Of a stretch of DNA of 64,000 bases, positions 38,991 to 47,815 are shown in pieces; within the stretch, counting starts at the first letter, position 1, and every line of letters begins with the position of its first letter. The notes beneath the pieces are model-generated. The model ran no database searches, was not told the origin of the DNA, and worked only from the letters and a program-made list of their open reading frames with translations. This stretch comes from Neorhizobium vignae (GTDB lineage: Bacteria; Pseudomonadota; Alphaproteobacteria; Rhizobiales; Rhizobiaceae), in contig NZ_JNNU01000005.1 of the NCBI RefSeq assembly GCF_000732195.1, positions 1 through 64,000 of the forward strand, written 5' to 3'. The position numbers and the translations under genes were made by a program.

Positions 38991-39176
38991 GCGGGGACGC
39001 CGGCCGGCCTGTACATCCCCCGCCTCCACATAGGCCATCTCGATGAGATAACAGAGCATATCGGCTCCCTCTCCCAGGGCGACCTGCCGGAGTTCTCCGA
39101 GCATCTGCCTTATATAGGCGATATTCTCCCTGGTATCGTCCTCGCGCCGGCCGTTCGCCTCACTTCGAGAAATCAT
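38970..39176 (-). CDS. Small conserved rhizobial hypothetical protein
   Basis: 68 residues on the minus strand, overlapping the dprA 3' end by 21 bases. It is helical and charged, with the segment ENIAYIRQMLGELRQVALGE followed by GADMLCYLIEMAYVEAGD near 38-55. Similar short proteins accompany dprA-topA in rhizobia, as far as I recall. Function unknown. The coding signal is good: no low-complexity sequence, and amphipathic helices. Confidence 0.6.
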   Translation of the reverse strand: MISRSEANGRREDDTRENIAYIRQMLGELRQVALGEGADMLCYLIEMAYVEAGDVQAGRRPRSVFHRE

Positions 39177-39261
39177 TTTCTATCCTGTCAAAAAAGTCGG
39201 CCACCGGTCCAAATAAATTCACCTTGAGGTATTCGAGGGACCATATCGCATTTATTTAAGA

Positions 39262-39295
39262 TTGCAACCAATTGCAAATCTTCCCCAGGTTGCAA
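39262..39295. promoter_or_regulatory. Three TTGCAA palindromes upstream of topA
   Basis: TTGCAA occurs at 39262-39267, 39272-39277 and 39290-39295, the first two spaced by ten bases (one helical turn). TATAAT follows at 39308-39313 within the same AT-rich stretch. The set looks like a repeated operator in front of the topA promoter. No binding protein is known to me. Confidence 0.35.
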
Positions 39296-39421
39296 TTCGT
39301 TGTACCCTATAATTTGGCAGACGCCCCTTGACCGCGAGGCAAACGCCCTCCATGTCGGGAGGTCAGATTTCCGCCTGGACTGCAAAGGTTCCGGGCCAAG
39401 CCTCTATTGCAGAGAAGCAAA

Positions 39422-42097
39422 ATGAATGTTGTCGTTGTAGAATCTCCCGCCAAGGCCAAGACAATCAACAAGTATCTCGGCCCCGGCTACAAGGTTCTCG
39501 CCTCTTTCGGCCATGTGCGCGATCTTCCGGCCAAGGACGGTTCCGTACTTCCCGACCAGGACTTCGAAATGCTGTGGGAAGTCGATAGCGCCTCCCAGAA
39601 GCGCATGAAGGATATCGCCGACGCCCTGAAGGGCTCGGACGGCCTGTTCCTCGCGACCGACCCGGATCGCGAAGGCGAAGCCATTTCCTGGCACGTGCTC
39701 GATCTCCTGAAGAAAAAGAAGCTGATCGGCGACAAGCCGGTCAAGCGCGTCGTCTTCAACGCCATCACCAAGAAGGCCGTGCTCGATGCGATGGCCAATC
39801 CGCGCGATATCGACGTGCCGCTGGTGGATGCCTATCTCGCCCGCCGCGCGCTCGATTATCTGGTCGGCTTCAACCTTTCGCCGGTCCTGTGGCGCAAGCT
39901 GCCAGGCGCTCGTTCGGCCGGCCGCGTGCAGTCGGTTGCACTGCGCCTCGTCTGCGACCGCGAGTCGGAGATCGAGCGTTTCGTCTCGGAAGAATACTGG
40001 AACCTGTCGGCGATCTTACGCACCCCGCGCGGCGACGAGTTCGAGGCGCGCCTCGTCTCGGCCGACGGCAAGCGGCTGCAGGGACGCTCGATCAAGAACG
40101 GCGAGGACGCCAACCGCCTGAAGGCGCTGCTCGATGGCGCGACCTATCTGGTCGATACGGTCGAGGCGAAGCCCGTCAAGCGCAATCCCGGACCGCCCTT
40201 CACCACCTCGACCCTGCAGCAGGCCGCCTCCTCGAATATCGGCTTCAACGCCTCGCGCACCATGCAGGTAGCGCAGAAGCTCTATGAAGGCGTCGATATC
40301 GGCGGCGAGACGGTCGGTCTCATTACCTATATGCGTACCGACGGCGTGCAGATGGCGCCGGAAGCGATCGACGCTGCCCGCAGCGCCATCGTCGACCAGT
40401 TCGGACAGCGTTACCTGCCGGAAAAGCCGCGCTTCTATTCCACCAAGGCGAAGAACGCCCAGGAAGCCCACGAAGCGATCCGCCCGACCGATTTCACCCG
40501 CACGCCGGACCAGGTCCGCGGTTACCTCGATTCCGACCAGGCTCGTCTTTATGAGCTGATCTGGAAGCGCGGCATCGCCAGCCAGATGGCATCCGCCGAA
40601 ATCGAGCGTACCACGGTCGAAATCCTTGCCGACAACAAGGGCGAGAAGGCCGGCCTTCGCGCCGTCGGCTCGGTCATCCGGTTCGACGGCTTCCTCGGCG
40701 CCTATGTGGACAGCCGCGAGGATGCCGAAAAGGGCGAGGACGACGATGAAGATGGCCGCCTGCCCGAGATCAATGCCCGCGAAAAGCTCGACAAGAACAA
40801 GGTGAATGCCAGCCAGCACTTCACCGAGCCGCCGCCGCGTTATTCGGAAGCCTCGCTGATCAAGAAGATGGAAGAGCTCGGCATCGGCCGCCCCTCCACC
40901 TATGCCGCGACGCTGAAGACGCTGAGCGACCGCGAATATGTGACGATGGACAAGCGCAAGCTGATCCCGCATTCCAAGGGCCGGCTGGTGACGGCCTTCC
41001 TCGAAAGTTTCTTCACGAAATACGTGGAATACGACTTCACCGCCGATCTTGAGGAAAAGCTCGACAAGATCTCGGCCGGCGAACTCGACTGGAAGCAGGT
41101 TCTTCGCGAATTCTGGCAGGATTTCTTCGCCCAGATCGAGGACACCAAGGAACTGCGCGTCACCAACGTGCTCGACGCGCTGAACGAGACGCTCGCGCCG
41201 CTGGTCTTCCCGAAGCGGGAAGACGGCAGCGATCCGCGTATCTGCCAGGTCTGCGGCACCGGCAACCTGTCGCTGAAGCTCGGCAAATACGGCGCCTTCG
41301 TCGGCTGCTCGAACTATCCGGACTGCAATTTCACCCGCCAGCTTTCCTCCGAAGGCGGTGCGGATGCGGAGGCTAACGCCCTCAGCGAACCGAAGGCGCT
41401 CGGCGCCGATCCGCATACGGGCGAGGAACTGACGCTGCGTTCGGGCCGGTTCGGGCCCTATATCCAGCGCGGCGACGGCAAGGAAGCCAAGCGTTCGTCG
41501 CTGCCGAAGGGCTGGAAGCCCGAGGACATCGACCACGAAAAGGCGCTCGCCCTGATCAACCTGCCGCGCGACGTCGGCAAACATCCGGAATCAGCCAAGA
41601 TGATCTCGGCGGGGCTTGGCCGCTACGGACCGTTCCTGCTGCATGACGGCAGCTATGCCAACCTGGAAAGCATCGAGGACGTGTTCTCGATCGGCCTCAA
41701 CCGCGCCGTGACCGTGCTTGCCGAAAAGCAGAGCAAGGTGGCGGCCGGCGGTGGCCGCACTCGCGGCGCGCCCGCGGCTCTGAAGGAACTCGGCGATCAT
41801 CCGGACGGCGGCACGATCACCGTGCGCGACGGCAAATACGGCCCCTATGTCAACTGGGGCAAGATCAACGCGACGCTGCCGAAGGGGCTCGACCCGCAAT
41901 CGGTGACGATGGAACAGGCGATGGCCTTCATCATCGAAAAGGGCGGCAAGGCACCCTCGGCCAAGGCAAAGCCGAAGAAGGCCGCCGCCAAGGCAACCAC
42001 CGATACCAAAAAGGCGGCGCCGAAAGCCAAGACGGCCGTGAAGGCGAAAGCTCCGGCGAAGAAAGCCGCACCGAAGGCAAAGAAGACGGGCACGTGA
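39422..42097 (+). CDS. topA: DNA topoisomerase I
   Basis: 891 residues from ATG 39422. It relaxes negative supercoils by a type IA mechanism. The Toprim domain starts NVVVVESPAKAKTI with catalytic Glu8; the active-site tyrosine is Tyr303 in YMRTDG. One four-cysteine zinc finger (CQVCGTG and GCSNYPDC, near 607-635) is followed by degenerate repeats with GRYGPFLLHDG and GKYGPYVNWG. A Lys/Ala-rich tail (about 840-891) ends the protein, as in many alphaproteobacteria. Four bases overlap rnr. Confidence 0.97.
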   Translation: MNVVVVESPAKAKTINKYLGPGYKVLASFGHVRDLPAKDGSVLPDQDFEMLWEVDSASQKRMKDIADALKGSDGLFLATDPDREGEAISWHVLDLLKKKKLIGDKPVKRVVFNAITKKAVLDAMANPRDIDVPLVDAYLARRALDYLVGFNLSPVLWRKLPGARSAGRVQSVALRLVCDRESEIERFVSEEYWNLSAILRTPRGDEFEARLVSADGKRLQGRSIKNGEDANRLKALLDGATYLVDTVEAKPVKRNPGPPFTTSTLQQAASSNIGFNASRTMQVAQKLYEGVDIGGETVGLITYMRTDGVQMAPEAIDAARSAIVDQFGQRYLPEKPRFYSTKAKNAQEAHEAIRPTDFTRTPDQVRGYLDSDQARLYELIWKRGIASQMASAEIERTTVEILADNKGEKAGLRAVGSVIRFDGFLGAYVDSREDAEKGEDDDEDGRLPEINAREKLDKNKVNASQHFTEPPPRYSEASLIKKMEELGIGRPSTYAATLKTLSDREYVTMDKRKLIPHSKGRLVTAFLESFFTKYVEYDFTADLEEKLDKISAGELDWKQVLREFWQDFFAQIEDTKELRVTNVLDALNETLAPLVFPKREDGSDPRICQVCGTGNLSLKLGKYGAFVGCSNYPDCNFTRQLSSEGGADAEANALSEPKALGADPHTGEELTLRSGRFGPYIQRGDGKEAKRSSLPKGWKPEDIDHEKALALINLPRDVGKHPESAKMISAGLGRYGPFLLHDGSYANLESIEDVFSIGLNRAVTVLAEKQSKVAAGGGRTRGAPAALKELGDHPDGGTITVRDGKYGPYVNWGKINATLPKGLDPQSVTMEQAMAFIIEKGGKAPSAKAKPKKAAAKATTDTKKAAPKAKTAVKAKAPAKKAAPKAKKTGT

Positions 42098-44448
42098 GAG
42101 AACCGCGCGACAGATCGAGACCCCAGGGAAGACGCACCGACAAAGTCGCCCGAGGCAACACCGCTTCCGCACCTGAGAAGCCGGTGATCATCCACGGTGC
42201 GGTGCCGCCGCGCGACGTCCTGCTCGAATTCATCGCCGACAACCCGGACAAGGGTTCGAAGCGGGAAATCGCCAAGGCTTTCGGGCTGAAGGGCGACACC
42301 CGCGTCGAACTGAAGGACCTGCTGCGGACACTGGAGGAGGAAGGCCTTCTCAAGAAGAGCCGCAAGTCGCTCACCCGTCCCGACGCGCTGCCGCCGGTCA
42401 CCGTTCTCGACATCACCACCCGCGACAAGGACGGCGAGTTAATCGGCCGGCCGGCCGAATGGCCGGAGGAACTGGGTGCCGCGCCTGCGGTGCTCATCCG
42501 CCAGTCGTCGGACAACCGCGGCAAGGGCAAGGCGCCCGCCGCCGGGCTCAACGACCGGGTGCTGGCAAAGATCTTCCCCAACAAGGACCGCGCCGGCCCC
42601 GCCTATACCGCCCGCGTCATCAAGATCATCGACAAGCGCCGCGGCGCTTCGCTGGGCATCGTCCACAAGCTTGACGATGGCGAGCTGCGCCTGCTGCCGA
42701 TCGACCGGCGCGGCGAAGAAATGGTAATCGAGCCCGCCGATATCGGCGAGGCCAAGGACGGCGACCTGGTCGAGACGGAAGTCGTCCGTTCCGGCCGCTT
42801 CGGCCTGCCTCGCGCCCGGGTTCTGTCGATCGTCGGCACGATCGGCTCGGAAAAGGCGATCTCGATGATCGCCGTCTATTCGCATGGCATCCCACATATC
42901 TTTCCGAAACAGGTGATGGACGAGGCCGAGGCGGCCAAGCCCGCCACCATGGCGCAGCGCGAGGACTGGCGTTCTCTGCCGCTGATCACCATCGACCCGG
43001 CCGACGCCAAGGACCATGACGACGCGGTCTATGCGGAGCTCGACGCCTCGCCCGACAATCCGGACGGTGTCATCGTCACCGTGGCGATCGCCGATGTCTC
43101 CTGGTATATCCGCACCGGCTCGGCACTCGACCGCGAGGCGCTGAAGCGCGGCAATTCGGTCTATTTCCCTGACCGCGTCGTGCCGATGCTGCCGGAGCGT
43201 ATCTCGAACGACCTCTGCTCGCTGCGCGAAGGCGAAGACCGGCCGGCACTTGCCGTGCGCATGGTCTTTTCGAAGGAAGGCCGCAAGGCCGGCCATACGT
43301 TCCATCGGATCATGATGAAGAGTGCCGCCAAGCTCTCCTACAACCAGGCCCAGGCGGCGATCGACGGCAAGCCGGACGACAAGAGCGGACCGCTGCTCGA
43401 GCCGATCCTGAAGCCGCTGTGGCATGCCTATGGGGTGATGAAGCGCGGTCGCGACCGCCGCCAGCCGCTCGAACTCGACATGCCGGAGCGCAAGATCCTG
43501 CTGAAGCCCGACGGCACCGTCGATCGGGTCCAAGTGCCGGAACGGCTCGATGCGCACAAGCTCATCGAGGAAATGATGATCCAGGCGAACGTCGCCGCCG
43601 CCGAGACGCTCGAAAAGAAGCGTCAGGCGCTGATCTACCGCATCCATGACACGCCCTCGCTTGCCAAGCAGGAGACGCTGCGCGAGTTCCTCGCGACGTT
43701 AGGCATTCCGATGGCCAAGGGCGGCCAGGTGCGCGCCAACTCGTTCAACGGCATTCTCGCCAAGGCCGAGGGCACCGCGCACCAGGTAATGGTCAACGAA
43801 ATGGTGCTGCGCTCCCAGAGCCAGGCGATCTACAGCCCCGAGAATATCGGCCATTTCGGACTCAACCTGATGAAATACGCGCATTTCACTTCGCCGATCC
43901 GCCGTTATGCCGACCTCATCGTGCACCGTGCGCTGGTCGGCTCGCTCGGCTTGGGCGAAGGCGGCATCACGCCGGCCGAAGAGGCGCAGCTCGACGACAT
44001 CGCCGCCGAAATCTCGACCTTCGAGCGCCGCGCCATGGCCGCAGAGCGCGACACGATCAACCGGCTGATCGCCCACCATCTGAGCGGGCGCATCGGCGAG
44101 GAATTTGTCGGCCGCGTCTCGGGCGTCACCAAGGCGGGACTATTTGTCTCGCTTCCGACCTATGGCGCTGACGGATTCATACCTATATCCACGCTCGGCA
44201 ACGACTACTTCATCTACGACGAGGCGCATCAGGCGCTCTCCGGAGAGAAGACCGGTCTCGGCTACCAGATCGGCGATACGGTCGACGTGCGGCTGAAACA
44301 GGCCATCCCGCTTGCCGGCGCGCTTCAGTTCGAAATGCTGAGCGAGGGCAAGAAACTGCCGACCGCGATCCGCTCCTTCCACAAATCGGGGCGGCGTGGC
44401 CGGACGCAACCCGGCACGCGGCCTCCGCGGAGCGGCCGAAGGAGATAG
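42094..44448 (+). CDS. rnr: Ribonuclease R (RNB-family 3'-5' exoribonuclease)
   Basis: 784 residues from GTG 42094 overlapping the topA stop. It degrades structured RNA processively from the 3' end. An N-terminal helix-turn-helix (PDKGSKREIAKAFGLKGDTR) and cold-shock domains precede the RNB catalytic core with metal ligands in DPADAKDHDDAVYAE near 300-315, then HFTSPIRRYADLIVHR. A C-terminal S1 domain (about 665-745) and a basic tail follow. Full length. Confidence 0.95.
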   Translation: MREPRDRSRPQGRRTDKVARGNTASAPEKPVIIHGAVPPRDVLLEFIADNPDKGSKREIAKAFGLKGDTRVELKDLLRTLEEEGLLKKSRKSLTRPDALPPVTVLDITTRDKDGELIGRPAEWPEELGAAPAVLIRQSSDNRGKGKAPAAGLNDRVLAKIFPNKDRAGPAYTARVIKIIDKRRGASLGIVHKLDDGELRLLPIDRRGEEMVIEPADIGEAKDGDLVETEVVRSGRFGLPRARVLSIVGTIGSEKAISMIAVYSHGIPHIFPKQVMDEAEAAKPATMAQREDWRSLPLITIDPADAKDHDDAVYAELDASPDNPDGVIVTVAIADVSWYIRTGSALDREALKRGNSVYFPDRVVPMLPERISNDLCSLREGEDRPALAVRMVFSKEGRKAGHTFHRIMMKSAAKLSYNQAQAAIDGKPDDKSGPLLEPILKPLWHAYGVMKRGRDRRQPLELDMPERKILLKPDGTVDRVQVPERLDAHKLIEEMMIQANVAAAETLEKKRQALIYRIHDTPSLAKQETLREFLATLGIPMAKGGQVRANSFNGILAKAEGTAHQVMVNEMVLRSQSQAIYSPENIGHFGLNLMKYAHFTSPIRRYADLIVHRALVGSLGLGEGGITPAEEAQLDDIAAEISTFERRAMAAERDTINRLIAHHLSGRIGEEFVGRVSGVTKAGLFVSLPTYGADGFIPISTLGNDYFIYDEAHQALSGEKTGLGYQIGDTVDVRLKQAIPLAGALQFEMLSEGKKLPTAIRSFHKSGRRGRTQPGTRPPRSGRRR

Positions 44449-44450
44449 CA

Positions 44451-44903
44451 ATGCAGAAACAGGGCGAACAGACCGTCCGATATGGTGGAGCGCCTGAGGC
44501 CGAAAGGCCGCTCGGCCGCTCCATCAAGCGGGGCTTGCTCTCTACCTGTCCTGCCTGCGGCACCGGCCGCCTGTTCCGGGCGTTCCTGAAACCGGTCGAT
44601 ACCTGCGCCGTCTGCGGCGAGGAAATCCATCACCACCGCGCCGACGACCTGCCGGCCTATCTCGTCATCGTCGTCGTCGGCCACGTGCTGATGACCGGCT
44701 ACATGCTGACCGACATGGTCCTGCGGGTTTCGCCCTGGGTGCATCTCGCCATCTGGGTGCCGCTGGCGATCCTCGCGGCGCTTCTGACCATCCAGCCGAT
44801 CAAGGGCGGCGTCATCGGCTTCCAGTGGGCGCTGAAGATGCACGGCTTCAATGGCGCGGACGACGAGGCCGTCGATCCCGGCCGGGGCGGACCGATCGCA
44901 TGA
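44451..44903 (+). CDS. DUF983 small membrane protein with zinc-ribbon-like cysteines
   Basis: 150 residues. It opens with two CxxC pairs (CPACGTGRLFRAF and CAVCGEE), a likely zinc site on the cytoplasmic side, then HHHRADDLPAYLVIVVVGH leading into two membrane helices. This pattern defines DUF983. Function is unknown; it is regularly next to rnr and a NUDIX gene in rhizobia. It overlaps the next gene by ATGA. Confidence 0.85.
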   Translation: MQKQGEQTVRYGGAPEAERPLGRSIKRGLLSTCPACGTGRLFRAFLKPVDTCAVCGEEIHHHRADDLPAYLVIVVVGHVLMTGYMLTDMVLRVSPWVHLAIWVPLAILAALLTIQPIKGGVIGFQWALKMHGFNGADDEAVDPGRGGPIA

Positions 44904-45586
44904 CATCGTCTGCCGAGGAACACGCTCCGTTCGCAATGGACGCGCCGAAGCATGCGCGTGTTGCCGGAGTGACGCCCAAGGACGCGGCGTCCCTGATCCT
45001 GATCGACCGCTCGGGCGGCACTCCTCGCGTGCTGATGGGCCGGCGGGGGAGCGGCCATGTCTTCATGCCTGACGTCTACGTGTTTCCCGGCGGCAGGCGC
45101 GATGCCCGCGACCATGCCCTTCCCTTCAGCGCCGATCTCGATCCGCTGGTTGTCGAAAAGCTGGTCGCCGGCACCACCGCCCGCATGACCTCGGCCCGAG
45201 CCCGGGCCCTGGCGCTCGCGGCGCTCAGGGAACTCCAGGAGGAGACCGGGCTTGCCGGCGACACCGCCGCCGACCTCTCCCGCCTGCGCTACGTCGCCCG
45301 CGCCATCACGCCGCCGGGCAATGTCCGGCGCTACGATACGCGCTTCTTTCTCACCTTCGCCGACGAAACCCTCTTCGACATGACGCGCCTGAGTGACTCA
45401 AGCGAACTTCAGGACGTGCGCTGGCTTGACATTGCCGAGCTTTCGGGTCTGAAACTCCCGCGCATCACCCAGGCAGTCATGGAGGACGTGAAAAACCTGA
45501 TGGCATCCGATCCGTCTTTACCGTTTGGAAGCCCGGTTTCCTTCTACTTCATGCGTCATGGGCGATTCGTCCGCAGCCGACTGTAA
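44900..45586 (+). CDS. NUDIX hydrolase
   Basis: 228 residues from ATG 44900 (ATGA overlap with DUF983). The Nudix helix is AALRELQEETGLAG near 111-124, preceded by VYVFPGGRRDARDH near 57; the glycine and the helix are separated by an insertion of about 40 residues, so the canonical 23-residue box is expanded. It hydrolyses a nucleoside-diphosphate-linked compound or CoA; the RNUDT7/19-like insertion pattern hints at CoA, but the substrate is unknown. Confidence 0.85.
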   Translation: MTSSAEEHAPFAMDAPKHARVAGVTPKDAASLILIDRSGGTPRVLMGRRGSGHVFMPDVYVFPGGRRDARDHALPFSADLDPLVVEKLVAGTTARMTSARARALALAALRELQEETGLAGDTAADLSRLRYVARAITPPGNVRRYDTRFFLTFADETLFDMTRLSDSSELQDVRWLDIAELSGLKLPRITQAVMEDVKNLMASDPSLPFGSPVSFYFMRHGRFVRSRL

Positions 45587-45596
45587 GGAATATTGA

Positions 45597-46781
45597 ATGC
45601 CTCAGCCGACGACAGACGCCAACGGCCATGTCGACAAGATTCACTGGCCGTCGCTGATCGCCGCCATATCCGCCATCAGTGCCGTGGGCATCGCCATCGG
45701 CCTCGGCCTGCCGCTCCTCAGCATCATTCTTGAAAAGCGCGGAATTTCCTCCACCCTGATCGGCCTCAACGCCGCCATGGCCGGTGTCGCCTCCATGGTC
45801 GCCGCGCCGATTACCACGAAGATCGCCCACGACTACGGCGTGGCACGCACCATGATGTTCGCCGTGCTCGTCGCTGCCATCAGCGCCATCGGCTTCTATT
45901 ACGCGGATGCCTTCTGGATGTGGTTCCCGCTGCGCTTCACCTTCCACGGCGCGACGACGACGCTGTTCATCCTGTCGGAATTCTGGATCAACGAGGCGGC
46001 CCCTCCACGGCGCCGTGGGCTCGTTCTCGGCATCTATGCCACGGTGCTCGCCATCGGCTTCGCAATCGGTCCCCTGCTCTTCTCCGCGCTCGGCAGCGAG
46101 GGCATCCTGCCCTTCCTGGTCGGCGCGGCCATCATCATGCTGGCGATCATCCCGATCTTCATCGCCCGCAATGAAAGCCCCGTGCTGGACACCAAGCCGG
46201 ACCGGCACTTCTTCCACTACATCTTTCTCGTTCCGACAGCGACAGCCGCGGTATTCGCCTTCGGCGCGGTGTCGGCGGGCGGGCTGTCGCTATTCCCGAT
46301 CTATGCGTTGCGTTCCGCGCTGACCGAGCCTCAAACCGCCGTGCTGCTGACGGTAATGGGCATCGGCAACATGGCCTTCCAGATCCCCCTCGGGCTCTAT
46401 TCGGACAAGCTGAGGGACCGGCGGCCACTTTTGACCGCCATGGCAGTGCTTGGCGTAGCAGGGTCGCTTGCGCTGCCCTTCCTGATCGAGAACTGGATCA
46501 TGATGGCCGTGGTCCTGTTCTTCTGGGGCGGTTGCGTCTCCGGCCTCTATACGGTCGGCCTGGCGCATCTGGGATCGAGACTCAGCGGCGCCGACCTTGC
46601 GGCCGCCAATGCGGCCTTCATCTTCTGCTATGCGGTCGGCACCGTCGCCGGTCCGCAGGGCATCGGCGCGGCCATCGATATCGCCGGCAATGACGGTTTT
46701 GCCTGGGCATTGGCGGGATTCTTCGGCTTCTATGTGCTGGTTTCCATCTGCCGGATGCTTTTCCAACCAAAACGGAGTTGA
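45597..46781 (+). CDS. MFS transporter (YfcJ/UMF-like)
   Basis: 394 residues with about 12 hydrophobic segments. Helix 2-3 loop KIAHDYGVARTMM and the central EAAPPRRRGLVLGIYAT near 136 fit the MFS fold, with a second conserved loop GLYSDKLRDRRPL near 264. Substrate unknown; likely small-molecule efflux or sugar-like uptake. It lies 10 bases after the NUDIX gene and 91 bases before rpmG. Confidence 0.85.
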   Translation: MPQPTTDANGHVDKIHWPSLIAAISAISAVGIAIGLGLPLLSIILEKRGISSTLIGLNAAMAGVASMVAAPITTKIAHDYGVARTMMFAVLVAAISAIGFYYADAFWMWFPLRFTFHGATTTLFILSEFWINEAAPPRRRGLVLGIYATVLAIGFAIGPLLFSALGSEGILPFLVGAAIIMLAIIPIFIARNESPVLDTKPDRHFFHYIFLVPTATAAVFAFGAVSAGGLSLFPIYALRSALTEPQTAVLLTVMGIGNMAFQIPLGLYSDKLRDRRPLLTAMAVLGVAGSLALPFLIENWIMMAVVLFFWGGCVSGLYTVGLAHLGSRLSGADLAAANAAFIFCYAVGTVAGPQGIGAAIDIAGNDGFAWALAGFFGFYVLVSICRMLFQPKRS

Positions 46782-46872
46782 CTTTTCGGGCGCGATTTGT
46801 AATTTCGCGCCAGATTTTGCCGTGGACCCAACCCGCGTCCGCGGCTTCATTTTTTCTTAGAGGCAGAACACC

Positions 46873-47040
46873 ATGGCGAAAGCTACGACCATCAAGATCA
46901 AGCTGCTGTCGACGGCTGACACCGGTTTCTTCTACGTCACCACGAAGAACAGCCGCACGATGACCGACAAGATGACCAAGACCAAGTACGACCCGGTCGC
47001 CAAGAAGCATGTCGAGTTCAAGGAAACCAAGATCAAGTAA
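46873..47040 (+). CDS. rpmG: 50S ribosomal protein L33
   Basis: 55 residues. The protein reads [20 protein letters not shown] at the start, then [21 protein letters not shown] and a lysine-rich end. It lacks the four zinc cysteines, so it is the zinc-independent L33 form. It is part of the 50S subunit near the E site. A terminator hairpin follows within 30 bases. Confidence 0.96.
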   Translation: MAKATTIKIKLLSTADTGFFYVTTKNSRTMTDKMTKTKYDPVAKKHVEFKETKIK

Positions 47041-47061
47041 GCTTGATCTTGGGGTTCATCG

Positions 47062-47096
47062 AAAGGCGCCGGCCGATGGGCCAGGCGCCTTTTTCT
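47062..47096 (+). terminator. Rho-independent terminator after rpmG
   Basis: AAAGGCGCC (47062-47070) pairs with GGCGCCTTT (47084-47092), with an inner GGCC/GGCC extension, and runs into TTTTTCTTTT. Confidence 0.9.
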
Positions 47097-47151
47097 TTTG
47101 GGCTTCACCCTGCCGGGTGATCCAGAACGTGACAGGCTGCGTAGAAACGGA

Positions 47152-47190
47152 AAAGCGCCGCTCCAGAGGCCTGGAAGCGGCGCTTTCAAA
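47152..47190 (-). terminator. Strong hairpin with minus-strand T tract
   Basis: AAAGCGCCGCT (47152-47162) pairs with AGCGGCGCTTT (47176-47186), extended by CCAG/CTGG. Read on the minus strand the stem is followed by TTTTCCGTTT. It would end a minus-strand transcript, but no gene lies above it on that strand before pleD, so it may close a small RNA. Confidence 0.55.
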
Positions 47191-47330
47191 TGGGGGTCGA
47201 CCAGCCTGCAATCACGGCACGAGGAACCGCTTTGGTATGCCTGCCAGTCGACCGACCCCACGACCCAGGAGATGCGGCGGACCTGAGCATCATGGGGTAT
47301 CTATGTACCATTTCGGGTACACTGTCTGGT
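47187..47330 (-). ncRNA. Candidate small RNA between rpmG and pleD
   Basis: Minus-strand segment just 5' of the hairpin at 47152-47190. It can form a stem between GGGGTCGGTCG and the complementary GGCTGGTCGACCCC arm. An inverted repeat TGTACC-N6-GGTACA at 47304-47321 lies at the 5' side and could be an operator. No clear -35/-10 pair was found. No known family was recognised. Confidence 0.3.
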
Positions 47331-47339
47331 CGCGGCCAA

Positions 47340-47815
47340 AATTGCGCAAAACGAAAAGAAAATCAACACAATCTTAATCTCGAAGCGAATCCTTCACTGT
47401 TGTTGGTTAAAATCCGCGGCCGCTACTCATACTTTTCCGTTTTTTCTGGCATATATCAAAAGTTATTCCCGGCGCGTTGTATGCTTACTTGGAACTAGCT
47501 CTTAGAAATCCCTTCCCAGTTTCAAGCACATCCTTGGCGAGCACTGTGTATCTTCTCAGCTATGCAAAAAACTCAAAGCCAATACCAATAGCTATTCTCT
47601 GCCGGCAAATCTGAGAGCGCGCGGATACATTCGAATTTTTTGGGATGCGCTGCAGCAGTCCCATTAACTGACGACTGTTCATGAAATTCTTCCATGAATT
47701 AGCACCTGCAAAAAGTTGGGTTCCAGTCGAAAAATAACTGGGGACCCGCTGCTTTTTTCGCGGTGATCTCGCCGTTCGGCGAAGGCGGAGAGGAATTTCA
47801 GGATCTGCTGATTCT
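47340..47815. other. AT-rich gene-free gap upstream of pleD 3' end
   Basis: Visibly lower GC than its surroundings, with no convincing open frame (a 90-codon minus-strand frame at 47560-47832 has no domain and overlaps the pleD end). A plus-strand hairpin at 47718-47747 followed by a T tract suggests an additional untranslated RNA. It may be acquired or decayed DNA. Confidence 0.4.
47718..47758 (+). terminator. Terminator-like hairpin facing plus strand
   Basis: GGGTTCCAGT (47718-47727) pairs, with one bulge and one G-T pair, with ACTGGGGACCC (47737-47747). TTTTTT follows at 47753-47758 after a five-base GCTGC spacer. No plus-strand gene precedes it. Confidence 0.35.
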
